Assembly: GCF_037975245.1 (NCBI RefSeq)
Contig: NC_092567.1
Span: 13,776,876 to 13,840,875, forward strand
Origin: Apostichopus japonicus
Taxonomy: Eukaryota; Echinodermata; Holothuroidea; Aspidochirotida; Stichopodidae
Direction: 5' to 3'
DNA length: 64,000 nucleotides
In this document: positions 12,391-25,105 of the stretch, in pieces
Layout: every line of letters begins with the position of its first letter
Numbering within the stretch: the stretch's first letter is position 1
Translations under genes and position numbers: made by a program
The notes under the pieces: generated by a model
Seen by the model: the letters and a program-made list of their open reading frames with translations, nothing else
Told to the model about the DNA's origin: nothing
The model's database searches: none

Positions 12391-12854
12391 GTATAAGCAT
12401 AGGAGTTGTTGTTGTGATGGAAAAGGCGAAGTGAAATATTTCGTCTTTTTAAGAGCTAGTGTGTTTTCTTTTGATAGTTGGACAGTAACATTTTGTAAAG
12501 AAGAGACTTGGTATATAGAGTTAAACCATGGAGTTATAACAGGATGGCTGGAGGCCCAAATTTAATCCCGATATGGTTTAGAGCGTTAAAAGTCATGCAC
12601 CGCTACCAATCCGTTTTGTATTTCTACACATCTCTTATCTTTTGGGTAATTGCCCTTTAAACAACTGAGACTATCCACTTAAAGGGACTGTGCTACTAAC
12701 GCAACAGACCATTAGATCAGTTTCCCAGACTGAAAAGGAAAACATGAGCATTGTTATGGCCTGCAATAACATTAAATACAATGCACTGAAACTGTGTCAA
12801 GGACAAATGGTTTCGAATGTGATTCAACGGTGCTGCATCGTTTATATGAAGGGG

Positions 12855-13040
12855 TAGGTTTGATTGAGTTATTAGAATATATAAACAATGTATTACCATT
12901 AACATGTAGGCTTTCACTGAGGAGTCGACATCAGCAACAATTTAGCCTTAGAGGAGTATTCCAGACATTATGCATATTTAAAGGGCATGTCGTGAAAATT
13001 TGGATAGTTATAGAAACATTTCTACCACTCATACTTTCTT
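12855..13040 (+). repeat. dispersed repeat family, copy 1
   Basis: Blocks in the same order as at 60850-61020: TTGAGTTATTAG, then ATTACCA-TTAA, TTAGCCTTA, ATTCCA, TTTAAAGG, and TAG-TATAGAAACA or TAGCTGTAGAAACA. An old interspersed repeat of unknown class. Confidence 0.6.
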
Positions 13041-15950
13041 TACTTCACTTTACCATACTCAACTTGTCTTCCTTTTATAACTTTATATATTATGATGTTG
13101 ACCTACAATGTTGAAAACTGTTCTCCAAACTGACTTCCAACATAAAAGGTAAGGGTTCACGTTAACAGGGATACGAAAGGGATGGACCCACTCTTGAATC
13201 TGTCCATGGTTTGATTTGGTTCTTACTATGAACTTTGTAAGTTATAGAAACCCTCGAAAGTGGTGTTAATAACCCGCTTCACCTATACCAGATTGTACTT
13301 AATGTCGAGTTAACACACAGAAAAAAACCTCGCCTCAAAAGCTCATCCTGTTATTAAACTTAACAATTTAAACTTACAGTAAAATACTCAAACGTTCAAA
13401 GGCCACGTTTTGACGGCATGTTTACTCTCAGAAGAACAAAACGTTGCTGTCATATTTAAAGACTTAAATTTGTATTCACTTAAGTTTGTCATCTGTGGTC
13501 TTATATACGAGTAGGAAAATGATGGTAATGTATAAAAGTCACATAATGCCTCTCAGATATCCAACTTCCACCTCATACATTGCTTTCCATTTTACTCATT
13601 GACGCACAACGACTGAAAACGCACATACAGAAAATCCTGATATCGAGGGCGTGATTTTAAAATACTCTTTCCATGTAGTTTGGATTAGCTGTTAAACCCT
13701 GAGAACGTAGCGGACAGTGAACCTGATTGATGGTTTTGAGAGAAATTGGACATGATAACATCTATTTCTGGAGTTGTGTATACCCCGAATTGAACACGTT
13801 GAAATCATTAATTAGGCTAGAATCCGCCGGAACAATACATAAATGAACGTGCTGTAGTCATTAAAACGTCCCCTATTCACCGAAAATTTATGATTTAACA
13901 ACTGAATTACTGGTTACAAATTTGACTAATGAAAAACTCTTTTCGACCGAGAACTGCCAAAAATTGGTACAATTTCTGTCAAAAATAAAACATTAATATA
14001 AGGAATACGAGCGTACACACATGGACAAAATATGTCAGTTCCATATTTAAAAAAATAACAGATTCATCAAAGTTCGTGTCATGTGGGTTATCACAAAAGA
14101 GCTTCTTGAAAGTGCTTTTATGATGCGAATTAACCAGTGAATGGCGATAGCTCTCCTTTGTCCTTTCGGCTATAAAATAAAATCGCAAACAATTTACATC
14201 GAAACTTAGTTATGACATCTACAGGAGCATTAAGCGTACTCGTAAAATAGCTTATAAGCTTCAGAAATGTCATATGCAGTAGGCTTCCTTTACTTCGGTC
14301 TCGCTGGAACATTCTTTGCCTTTTAAAGAACTTTTAGTGTGAACACTAGGGGGTCTCGACGACAAACTTTGTGAGATTAATAACGCTACTGAGAAATGAG
14401 ATAAGCTTCCTCAGAAACATTTTCATGATAAATGGTTCCCTCATGTGACAGAAAGGGGGTAGGTCATGACGATTAGGAAAACAGATTTATGAGGTATTCT
14501 TTCATCCATGATACGTCATCTGTACATTTGTCCACGTAGACTTGTTGCAACGAGTCAAATTAGGTACATCTCCCTCCTTCTCTATTCAAATGATACTGTT
14601 TAGAATACCCATTAAACTGATCAAGAATAGAGTTATAGGGTTACCCTCATGGCTGCTTCTCCTCCCAATTCACCCCCCCCCCCCCTTTGTTTACCGTCTG
14701 ACTGACTGGCTAAAGGCCGTCAGCAGTCATCGAACAAGACTGAAATAACGCCACATTTCTAAATAAACAATATATTAACTTATTCGTCCTTATGCAATTA
14801 CATACAGAGCGTTAAATATTATTACAAATCAAGTTCATATGGTTATTGCAGTATATTCTGTTCAGGACACCAATACGGCATGATATACTTCATGAGATAA
14901 CCTGGTGTATAGAGCCATTGATTAACAGAAGCAGAACTAGTGCTGTTTGTCAGAGTTACTATATTGTGTACACTTTCTATAATTCGTGTTTCAGTTTGTG
15001 ATTAAAAATGTTGATGAGGATCGGGTAACAATCTTGCAAACCATCCAACTGACACCATCATCAAAAATTGGACTGAAGTATTCTCACTTGGCAGTTTCCA
15101 AGCTCTAGGGAGGGGGGGGGGTGTGTTAAGGGTCCTTAACCATTACCTTTCCTTTCCCTCACTAATCACATATGTTTTCCGCGTACATAACTATATCTCA
15201 TAACGTGATAAGAAGGTGTCTGGTCTTTCTTAACCGAAAGTGTGAAATACTACATATTTTCATTAATATAAAAAGATTGGTTTATGCCATGGCTTCTAGA
15301 CTTGGTCTGTTTTACAATCGTTGTACTAATAAAGGCGGTGATTCATCTAAGGACGCTTTTCATTCGAGACTTGATCACAAAACATTTTTAAGTGAGGGTC
15401 AATCGAGGCCATTGTATAACCAAATAACAACCCATTCTAACCACCAAGGAAACCAAGAATTTGAACATGTATAGATTATGTGTACTTCATGCCAAAATAT
15501 AAATAAACATAGCAAACCAAAGATGATTACAACTCTCCGGTAACGCGGCAGTTTTCCCGAGTTCATAAGTTAGCACGTTAAACTATAATAGCGTCTATTT
15601 CTCGACAAATTAAGCCGACCTTTAAACTTTTCGACACCAAATCACTACAGTTATTGCGTGCAAATGATTTACTAGCGTAAGCAGCAGAAGGCAATAAATC
15701 GATCACATCATAACGACCTTAACACAAGTATAAGTTTTACCTCAACTGACACAGGACCTGGCTCCATGCTATTACATCCGTGGAATCGGCAATATATCTT
15801 AACAGTCAAAGTTTGTGCTCCGTAATGTCAAGACATGAATCTCAAATAGGGCAGACATTGTACCAAACATTCAGAATTAACAGTTCTTAAGTTCCAGTGA
15901 CATATTTCCCCAATATAAATGTTACTAAATAAGTGATGCCTTGTCCAATT

Positions 15951-16545
15951 AATTCATGAGGCGCCGTTAGGGATATCCTGTTGCAGTGTCCCGTGAATTC
16001 ATGAGGCGCCGTTAGGGATATCCTGTTGCAGTGTCCCGTGAATTCATGAGGCGCCGTTAGGGGTATCCTGTTGCAGTGTCCCGTGAATTTATGAGGCGCC
16101 GTTAGGAATATCCTGTTGCAGTTTTGCCGTGTCCCGTGAATTTCATGAGGCGCTGTTAGGAATATCCTGTTGCAGTTTTGCCGTGTCCCGTGAATTCACG
16201 AGGCGCCGTTAGGAATATCCTGTTGCAGTTTTGCCGTGTCCCGTGAATTCATGAGGCGCCGTTAGGAATATCCTGTTGCAGTTTTGCCGTGTCCCGTGAA
16301 TTCATGAGGCGCCTTTAGGAATATCCTGTTGCAGTTTTGCCGTGTCCCGTGAATTCATGAGGCGCCGTTGGTTGTATCCTGTTGCAGTGTTGCCTTGTCC
16401 GTGAATTCATGAGGCGCCGTTAGGAATATCCTGTTGCAGTGTTGCCGTGTCCCGTGAATTCATGAGGCGCCGTTATTTGTATCCTGTTGAAGTGTTGCCG
16501 TGTCCCATGAATTCATGAGGCGCCGTTAGGGATATCCTGTTGCAG
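15951..16545 (+). repeat. 45-56-bp minisatellite
   Basis: About a dozen units begin GAATTCATGAGGCGCCGTTA and continue GGGATATCCTGTTGCAGTG. The first units are 45 bp. Later ones are about 56 bp because TTTTGCCGTG has been added, so a longer variant replaced the founder during expansion. GAATTC, GGCGCC and GATATC palindromes recur in most units. Confidence 0.95.
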
Positions 16546-16794
16546 ATTACCACATGTTCATGTCGTTGAAGCAGGTTCAATATACTAAACCCGGTGGACG
16601 GGTATAGTGTTTATTCAGCCTACAAAGTCCTATTTAGCCGTGACCACTTTTAAAACAAAGAAGTCGACAAGCTTAGTGATTAACTGCAGTTACGAACAAG
16701 TTTTATTTAATCTTTAAGGTGGATACACTACACCAAGAGTGAATTTTATTCAAGCATCCCCTTCGTAGTTATTGTTATTAGCTATTTAGACTTT

Positions 16795-17345
16795 TGACCT
16801 CTGTTGATCTCAAATGACGTTCAACCTCCACAGAAAACAACTAGTTTCTTTTTACTCAATGTGTAGCATCCACATGCTAAATACGGAGTTCATCCGCCCT
16901 ACGGATTTTGATTTTTCGAGCTTACAATGTTTGCATACTGTGACCTCTGTTGACCTCACCTTTGATCTCCACAGAAAACAGAGGGTTCTTCTTCCCAGTA
17001 AGGTGCATCTAGATACCAAATATGAAGTTCACCCACCATATAGTTTTTGAGTAATCGTGCTTACAATGCTTTCATACTTTGACCTCTATTGACCTCACAT
17101 TTGATCTCCACAGAAAACAAAGGGTTCTTCTTCTCAGTAAGGTGCATCTAGATACCAAATATGTAGTTCACCCACCATATAGTTTTTGAGAAATCGTGCT
17201 TACAATGCTTTCATACTTTGACCTCTGTTGACCTCACATTTGATCTCCACAGAAAACAAAGGGTTCTTCTTCTCAGTAAGGTGCATCTAGATACCAAAAT
17301 ATGAAGTTCACCCACCATATAGTTTTTGAAAAATCGTGCTTACAA
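16795..17345 (+). repeat. 139-bp TGACCT-rich satellite, cluster 1
   Basis: Four units. Their key sequence TGACCTCTGTTGACCT begins at 16941, 17080 (CTCTATT variant) and 17219, a spacing of 139 bp; the first unit is decayed. Each unit then has GATCTCCACAGAAAACA, GGGTTCTTCTTCTCAGTAAG, GTGCATCTAGATACCAAATA and GTTCACCCACCATATAGTTT. A CA-rich tail with CACCATCACCATTGCATCGA follows at 17350-17450. No protein is implied. Confidence 0.95.
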
Positions 17346-17349
17346 GCCA

Positions 17350-17450
17350 AGACGTCAGACACACATACCACATATACACCCTCACACATACACGCACACA
17401 CCATCACCATTGCATCGATTTCTTGTACCTTTAGGCAAGGAATAAAGAAA
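17350..17450 (+). repeat. common tail of the 139-bp satellite element
   Basis: A run of CACACATA-type dinucleotides leads into ACCATCACCATTGCATCG, then ACCTTTAGGCAAGGAATAAA. The same order recurs after two other clusters, near 23560-23690 and 25110-25165. Confidence 0.7.
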
Positions 17451-17617
17451 AATTAGCGTTCTTGTATGTATGCGGAACCACATACATTAATATTTTATTA
17501 TAGGATTATTAGTAAAAAATTACAAATAATACTCCATTATCATCACAAGGTTAGCTCGGAGGACGAGATTTTCAAGACGCGGGCCAATTCGCAGATCACG
17601 TTTACGGGTCTATTCCT

Positions 17618-17658
17618 GGGTCGGGTCAGGTCAGGTCAGGTCAAGTCAGGTCAGGTGG
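17618..17658 (+). repeat. (AGGTC)n pentanucleotide run
   Basis: Seven imperfect copies of AGGTC / GGTCA in a row. By coincidence or otherwise, this recreates the AGGTCA half-site that is abundant in the neighbouring satellite. Confidence 0.9.
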
Positions 17659-17659
17659 T

Positions 17660-18675
17660 GTTTCAGTGGGACGGAAGTAATGCTTTGATCATCGATTTGT
17701 CAGTCGGCAGTTTGAAGTCTGAAGCGTTTAATGCATCAGTGACTAACTATATATTTCACTACTGCATTGAGTGCATTCACCTTGCTCAAGTTTGTTGCAT
17801 CGGGGGAAAAACATACGTCGCGCCTCCGGAAACAATATTCCTTTCATCCTAATTTAGGAAAAGGAGGAAGGTAGTTTGTTTCCGATGAGCTGTTCCCACT
17901 TGCCGCCGCTAAGATGCTATTGACAAAGTCATGTTATATTTGTGAGTAAACATTAAAAGAGGAGCGGCGCGTCACAGTTACAGTGACGTCATATAAGCAC
18001 TTTCGATAACACTATTGTGTTAAAATTTACAGTAACATTAGAAACGCCGCGTTAACCTACATAGGGCGTCTTCGCGTATTTAAATTTGGATACAAGAGCA
18101 CACTTAAGCCAGACAATGGCCAGTAAACACACCGATCTATATAATGCATGCGCACGACAGAGTTTAAAAAACGTGATAACTTCGGCAATCTTGGAAGACA
18201 TTTTGATAATTTGAAGAAGCCTCTGTTTGCCGTCTCACGGAAATAAGTTTTTCTTAAATTAATTGAAAAATGTCAAACGATATGGTTGCATCGCCAGTCA
18301 TATAGTGACCTGCCCTACTTAGCATGGACAGGACTTTCCAGCTAGTGGAGAAAAGTGTCTGCAGTCTTACACATCCCTGTGTCATATTAAAGATGACTTC
18401 AGGCGGAAATTTAGTCTTGGATATGTCAAAGTTTTAAAAACATATAAAAAATAATAGGAATAATTTAAGTGCTAGTGATATTTCTATATATTTATCCATA
18501 TATATGTATCATAAAGCAAACATTTATAACATTCAACAACATTTATCATTGTGTAACTGTTTTTTAATGCATTGCAAACATTGTACTTAAAGATCTGCTT
18601 TATTGGCTTCAATTATAGCACGCTATGGCAAGGAAAGTTTTGTGATTACGAAATTTACCTCGTTTAATAATCATG
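17660..18675. other. non-coding stretch
   Basis: No genes or repeats recognised. A 128-codon plus-strand frame (17466-17852) runs through the pentanucleotide repeat and has no family resemblance. Confidence 0.45.
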
Positions 18676-18679
18676 TTAC

Positions 18680-18880
18680 AATTTTTTTTCAGTGTTTGAC
18701 ACCAAGTTACCATTGACCTCTTCAACGATAGAGGGTTTTTTTTTAACAGTTACTGGTGGTATGTGATTCTATGTAACAATGATGGGATTCGTCCAAACTT
18801 TACTTTTAGAGTCATCGTGTTTAACAACCTTTAACCTCTATCAGGATTTCAAAACACATTTGACTTCATAGAAGTGTTTC
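18680..18880 (+). repeat. 139-bp satellite relic, cluster 2
   Basis: Strongly decayed units are still recognisable by CATTGACCTCTTCAACG, ATTCGTCCAAACTTTACTTT, TAGAGTCATCGTGTT and CCTTTAACCTCTATCA in the expected order. Confidence 0.7.
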
Positions 18881-19004
18881 AGAGAAGTATTCTACGACCG
18901 TAAAAAATTCTGATATCAACAGTCTTGCTTCTTTAATATCCCGAACGTAAATGAAGAATTTGTTTTAAGTATTACCAAGTGTAAAGCATATATACTTAAC
19001 TCGT

Positions 19005-19920
19005 TATGGTGTTTCCAAACTCAATGGAAACTAGCAAAAGTTGTACCGATTTAAAAAAGTGTATCAAGTCTGTACTACCCATTGTTTCAAACATTCTCAA
19101 AAAGCATGTAGGCCTAAACAAAGCCCCCTATATGATGATGTAGAAAGATTTCAACTACTGAGGGTTCTGGGCGAAGCACTTATGTGAAACAGCGTTATTA
19201 AAGATGATAGATGAATAGTTAAAGTCATTGACGACGGAAACATGATAGGATCAATCCTCCTAGACTTAGAACGGCATTTGATCTTGTAAACCTCGATATT
19301 TTATTAAAGAAATTACCAAAGTTCCGGGCAAGCTGCTCATTGGTTTCAGTAGTCGTAGTTATCCGACAGGAAACAATTTGTCCACTAAGATGATGATGGG
19401 TATTCTAACCCTATGGCAGTTGTAAGTGATGTACCTCAGGGGTCGATAATTGGCCCACTAATGTTTCTCATTTACATTAATGACCTTGACTTATGCCTTT
19501 CACATTGTTCGGCAGGAATGTATGCCGATGATACTACTTTTAATATTTCTGGTAGGAGCACAGAAGAACTTTCTCTCAGGCTAAGTGAGGATTTTAAGAA
19601 TATTTTAAAATGGTGCAACGATAACAAAATGGTCATTAATGCGAACAAAACTAAGAGTATGTTAAAATGCTCCAAACAGAAGCAACATACACTCTCTGAA
19701 GCAGACACCCTTTCTATGATGGACACTGGCTAGATATCAGCAGGAGAAGTTACTATAGGGGTTAAACTCGATTCAATTTAATTTGGCAAGAGCAAATTGA
19801 TTACGTGTGTAAAACCGTCGAAGAATTGAGCAATTCATTGACGTACGAACTACAATTTTATATTGTAATGGATATATTTTACTCTATCTTAACTATTGTA
19901 ACATTATAATGGGTTCATAC
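19005..19920 (+). pseudogene. broken non-LTR retrotransposon reverse transcriptase
   Basis: The best-preserved part (19413-19733) contains VPQGSIIGPLMFLIYINDL and, about 25 residues later, the catalytic YADD box, then WCNDNKMVINANKTKSML. These are the hallmarks of a LINE reverse transcriptase of the CR1/Jockey type. Upstream, other frames keep an AKVVPI-like segment near 19035, a DDGNMIGSILLDL block near 19230-19270 and, after a frameshift at about 19272, TAFDLVNLDILLKKL, which holds the first catalytic aspartate region. Downstream, LPYLNYCNIVWG-like residues remain near 19880-19915. Stop codons and at least two frameshifts show it is dead. Neither the endonuclease nor the 3' end is visible. 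Family-level placement is from motif memory and is uncertain. Confidence 0.9.
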
Positions 19921-19924
19921 ATTC

Positions 19925-22010
19925 AACCGTTTTATGTTTTATACATTTTTTTCTATACATTCAAATGTCACCAATTGGTGCAAATGCAATTATAATGTCA
20001 CTTATCTGGATTGAGCTTATCGCAACTCACTTAGAAGTGACATAAACTCCTAATTGAAAAGTATTCGTGCTAACGTAAATTTTTATTATGATGTCGTCTT
20101 AATTTTCTTCATTTTGCGCTGAATTATTCACAATCTGTTGGTACAAATGATGTCATAAGAAACCAAAGGTTCCAAGTACTTAAAAGAAACAAAATATGTT
20201 ATATTTATCCACAGAGGAGCGATAAAAGTAGGCATAACCGATCGAGTATTACTCAAAATAAGATCACAGTTGACCAAAGTTAAATTTTTAACCGACAGTG
20301 CTGCCGGTGAGGGACAGTGAGCAAGGGATTGCCTAGACAAGGTTTGGGCTTTCGCTATCGAAGAGCCAACTGAAAAGCCTCCATCGATAACAGTACCCAT
20401 CGATGGACATATACCAGCATTCTTTACCACTTATTTTTGGAAAATTAGAGTATTTATAGTTTCCGAAAACTAAGTCTATACGCTCATCAAATCAATAATT
20501 GACTTTATTTTAGGCACAGCATGCTTCGGGATAAAACCTTGATGAACAAAGGCGGCAAAATCGATAGTCTTTCGCACAAAGATATTTGACTATTTTTACC
20601 GATAGGCTTATCCTACTTAGCAAACTTGTTATTATTTTAAATGTCTTGATGTGGAAACAATGACGTACGTAAACGCATGAGGGGGAAATATAGCACCTAA
20701 CCGTGTTGCAGGGGAGTGTATGAAGAACAATAGAGACATAAATATAACGTAAAGGAAGTATTGACTATAACAAAAAGTCTAGTAAACTCTCTGATCTTAC
20801 CTGAAAGCAATTCTATGGCAACTTCAAAGGTGAGGTGTGTTCTCTTGCGCAATACTTGAAGATCACCACCATATGAGGTATGTTTTTTCGTTTAAACGTT
20901 TGCATAGCTTAGCACTATTGTGAAGGTCTAACGCAGTTGCAAATGTCTACACCTGTAATAATTTTCAACTTATTTTGAAATCTATACATGTGAGCTTCAT
21001 TGGTTATATGCGTATATGTGTATCTTCTGTATATCTTGCCATGTGTCGTTTAATTTGGTGTATTCACGATATGGTTTAAAACAACGAGCACATGTATGTT
21101 ACCAAAAATCGGTTTATCATATTGTTAGAAATTTATAACGAATCATATAACTACGTTAGCCTATTCCTGTCATAATTACGTAATATTACCCTCAAATTCA
21201 ACTCAATTCAATTGATGAAGATATGCAGGGCCTACGACATCATGATCTTTGGAAAGGTTTATATCTAAATAAAGTTAATGAGTTTGGTTTGGAAACAATC
21301 AATTTCAAGAAATTTAATTTACTCTCGGAAAAGAGAATCTTAATTTTCTGAAAAAAAAATCGTTCTTATATCCGTGAGACGATAGAGCCCTTACATAGTT
21401 ATTTTGATATTTCATGGTAATTGTTTACTCCAAATTTACTCAAGATGTTATCGGATGTTTACTAAAATATAATATGACAGTCAGTGAATGAAATATATTA
21501 AACACGTGACACCTTTTGACGTCATCCTACGTCACTCACATACTTTGTAGCCGAATTTAGGTTTCGACGCGCGAAATACAGTTTTTAAGATATTTATATA
21601 TGAATCTGAAAATTTAATTTTATCATCACAGGAGGAGAATGTTCGTAGGATCACATGCATCTTATTGAAAAGGTGTAATCTATGACGTCACAGCGAACCG
21701 TATTTCACATTGTAACTCATGCTGTGCGTGATACATGCGTAAGTGATTTCAGCGCTGTGCTCATGCTTCGCTCTCCGATCAATTCCACTATGCAATGATA
21801 TAACAGGCATCGACAACATGTGGGGCAAGTATTTACAATATTTGCAAAGTATAATGACTATGGCTGAGGAGTCAAATCTGAACAGTAAAGGAATTATCAA
21901 TCGGAAAGTCAGCGGTCTTAGTATTCTTTTATTTGATATGACAACCTTTTTAAATTCAAATGCTCTTTGTGTATTTCATACAAGCTTTACTTTTCGAGTT
22001 ACCTCTTGTT
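19925..22010. other. non-coding stretch
   Basis: Nothing assignable. A minus-strand frame at 20128-20430 is open for 100 codons but unrecognised. A 54-bp exon-like segment (20801-20854) is discussed under findings. Confidence 0.4.
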
Positions 22011-22014
22011 ACAA

Positions 22015-22560
22015 ATATTTCAGACTTGACCTCTATTGACCTCAAAAGAAGTCATCAGATATGATGTACTCAATATGATGGACCCTAATACGAAGTATGG
22101 AAAGGTCATCCACGTTTTACTTTTGCAGGTATCGTGTTAACAAGGACTTCAGCCTTTAACATATGTTGATTTGAATGACCTAAACCCTCAAAGGAAACAC
22201 TACAACTTGTACTCAATAAGGTTGGTGCATACATTAAGTATTAACCCCATGCAAACCTTAACATTTTGAGTTATCGTGTTTACCAAATGTTTTAGTCTTA
22301 GACCTCAGTTGACCTCATGCACATTACCTATGACGGACACAAAAACTTGAACAAATTTGTTGCGTTCCCTAAGATGGATCCACCAACCAAGTAACTCCAT
22401 CCAAGTTGAATCTTTGGCTCCTGTTCACCTTGAATGACCTTTGACTTCAACGAAAACAAAGGATTATACTCATTTCAATGGATCATCATGCCTAGTATGA
22501 AGTGTGTGCAAGATTTGGTTCTGAAGTTACCGAGTTTACTAGATGGGAGTGAAATCTCAT
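22015..22560 (+). repeat. 139-bp satellite, cluster 3a
   Basis: Diverged units. TGACCTCTATTGACCT at 22027-22042 keeps the spacing of cluster 1. Further units have GACCTCAGTTGACCTCATG (near 22303) and TGAATGACCTTTGACTTC (near 22431). They are separated from cluster 3b by a G run at about 22572-22585 and unrelated sequence. Confidence 0.85.
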
Positions 22561-22789
22561 GGGAATAATATGGGGGGGGGGGGGGTATGAAACTGCCGCC
22601 CTACAAGGAATACAACACTCTATGTTAAGTATTTTCTTACTTCCTGATTAACGTTCACATGGTAAAAGAAGTTGCAAAGTTACATCCAATAAAATGTTAC
22701 TGTAGGTTTCGATAAACCTTGATTGTTAACTTGTTGCTATCAGTGCCACGTGGTGGTAATCAAATCCTCAAGCAATTGTTTATACTTGG

Positions 22790-23560
22790 AGTTCTGGCGA
22801 AATAATATAATTCTTGTGTGACTTACATAGCAAGTATGAAGATCATTCAAGTTATATTGAAGTTTTAGTGCTTGCATGGACTTACAAATTTGACCTATAC
22901 TGACCTTAGATAGCATTTAATCCCTGGATAACATGATATGGTCTTTGCTCTCACTGGGATGGATACATATATCAAGTATGAACATCATACAAGCTTCAAT
23001 TTTGGACTAGTACTAATGTCTGCAAAGTTTTCTCATTTTGACCTCTGTTGTATTTTGGAATATCGATAGGGTCCTTGTGCGCACTACGGTGGATATTTCT
23101 GTCAAATATAAAGTTCATTCAAGTTTTGATATTGGAATTATCGTGTTTATAAGTTTTCGGACTTTGAATTATATTTACCTCAGATGACCGTTGACCTTTG
23201 CATAACATGACACAGTCTATTTTTGGACCAAGATGGATCAACGTGTCAAGTATGAACTTCATCCAAGCTTCAGTTTTAGAGTTATCATGTTGAAAAGGTG
23301 TTCATACTTTGACCTCTCTAGACCTCAAACCACTGACCACTTAAGACAATACGGTTCTTTTATGCACTACTGTGCATTTGCATACCAAGTATAAAGTTCA
23401 TCCAAGCTTGGCTTCGGAGTTATAGCATGTTTTCAAGAATTTTATAGAATTTCTCTTATGTTGACCTCAAATGACCTTTAACTTCCAGTAATTCCAAGAG
23501 GGTTCATATAATAACTAAGACAAATCCACTTACGAAATATCAAGTTCACATACACACTCA
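22790..23560 (+). repeat. 139-bp satellite, cluster 3b
   Basis: Five or so diverged units recognisable by CAAGTATGAA-TTCATCCAAG, TTTTGGA-TTATCGTGTTTA and GACCTC blocks. The cluster ends at 23560, where a CA-rich stretch follows. Confidence 0.85.
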
Positions 23561-23690
23561 CTGGCACGCGCACTCGCGCACCCACACATACACCCATGCC
23601 GACATGACCACAAATGTTACAGACAACACACACACCCTAACCTTCGCAAAGGTACATCTTGCCCTCGGCAAGGACTAAAGAAACCCACTG
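23561..23690 (+). repeat. common tail of the satellite element with stem-loop
   Basis: CA-rich sequence leads into ACCTTCGCAAAGGTACAT, then CTTGCCCTCGGCAAG (a perfect 6-bp stem with a 3-base loop), then GACTAAAGAAACC. The cluster 1 tail ends with a decayed form of the same motif (CCTTTAGGCAAGGAATAAAG). Confidence 0.65.
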
Positions 23691-24439
23691 ATTGGACGCA
23701 TGATTAACTATAATGGAGGCGTACTCCCTTACAGAGCAGGTGTTCGTTTCCAAGCTCGGCTTTCATGTAATATGCTTAATCTAACAAAACCAACGACTTT
23801 GAAGATACCAAACACACTCTCATACCAACTTTTATCCAGATTCCTATTTCGTAATGACATTACAAAGTGTAACTTTTGTCATTACCATATTTTCTTTTAA
23901 ATGATTATGACGTTTTTAAGCAACAGGGTAACCTGTAAAAAGACGTCAGCGTTCACCTCTAGATAGTTACGTTGTCGCCTTGGTGTCATCCTCAGCTTAA
24001 TTCTTCACACAACAAATATGCTTGCTGTATCGAATTAAATCAATAACTTACTGTGTGCGAAACAGACGACTAGTAAAGTAAACAATGTATATAAACCTAC
24101 TTGTACCATCAGCACAAGAATGAAAACATCAGATGTATGAAAACATTATACCGACCATCCACGGGTAATTGATCGATCCTTTTAATAGAATACTGGGCAC
24201 AAAAACGGAATACGAAAATACCTAATAAACACTTCCTTTTCCGAATGAAAGCTGTCGCGTTCAATTGATAGCTGAAAAGTAATGGAGCGCCCTCAAATTT
24301 GGTTTCGTTAAAGATGCGTTGGATTTTTCCGGTGTCGATGCCTGCTGCAGTGCGATTGTCGTTAATAAGAATGAGTGTGTTGGTAACAGTGGGCTTCAAA
24401 GCATTTATGTCATTTTCAAGTTTTGAACATTGCTGAATT

Positions 24440-25105
24440 CATATGATTTCACTCGTGTTGACCTACTCGCAAGGTTTTCATATTTCCTCTTGACCTCAGA
24501 TGACCTTATAAAGAAAACAATGGGATTCTTGTACTCAATTAGGTGGATATAAACATCTAGTTTGATCTTCTTTAAAGCCTTACGGATGGACTTACTTTGG
24601 ATACAAGGATTTTAGACCTTTGTTGACCTGAAATGACCTTGACCTCCCCAGAAAACAACGTTGTTTTTGTAATCAATAAGATGAATGGACATTCCTAGCG
24701 TTTACTTCATTCAACCTTTCATTTTGGAGGTTTACAATTTTGACAAGAGTTTTACACTTTTGGCCTCTGTTGACCCCAAACGACCTTTAACCTCACCAGA
24801 AACCGGTAAGATTCTTGTACTAAATGAGGATCCACATTACGGGTTTGCAACGGTTGTTTACACTGTTATATGTGTGAGCTAAATCGTACTTTGACCTCCG
24901 CAGAAATGGTGGTTTCACTCAGTAAGGTAGAAAACCATACCAAGTATGAAATTCATCCGATCTTTCCGCTTAAACTTATCATGTTTTCAAAGGTTTTCAT
25001 ATTCTGTCCATTGTTGACCTCATGTGACCTTTGACCCTCACAGAAAGAGGATAGTATTATTGTACTTACTAAGGTGAATCGACATACTTATTACTAGGTA
25101 TGAAG
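24440..25105 (+). repeat. 139-bp satellite, cluster 4
   Basis: About five diverged units. Two carry three TGACCT half-sites in a row (24624-24645 and 25015-25037). The array ends at about 25105 with CACAAACGCGCGCACACTCC and CGTCACCATCGCATAAATT, again the common tail. Confidence 0.9.

Larger units (their letters stand above)
11400..15950. other. non-coding stretch
   Basis: Holds a hairpin unit (12362-12390) and a diverged dispersed repeat (12855-13040). There is a 10-base C run near 14670 and a G run near 15111. The minus-strand frame 11328-11606 contains an ATG in ideal GCCATGG context but no donor that fits. A 66-bp exon-like segment at 12153-12218 is treated under findings. Confidence 0.4.

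Noticed and set aside
15951-16545. CRISPR-like array
   Set aside because: The repeats are contiguous without unique spacers, and the sequence is eukaryotic; it is a minisatellite.
20128-20430. 100-codon minus-strand frame just downstream of the LINE relic
   Set aside because: No reverse transcriptase or nucleic-acid-binding motif and no splice signals, so it cannot be tied to the LINE.
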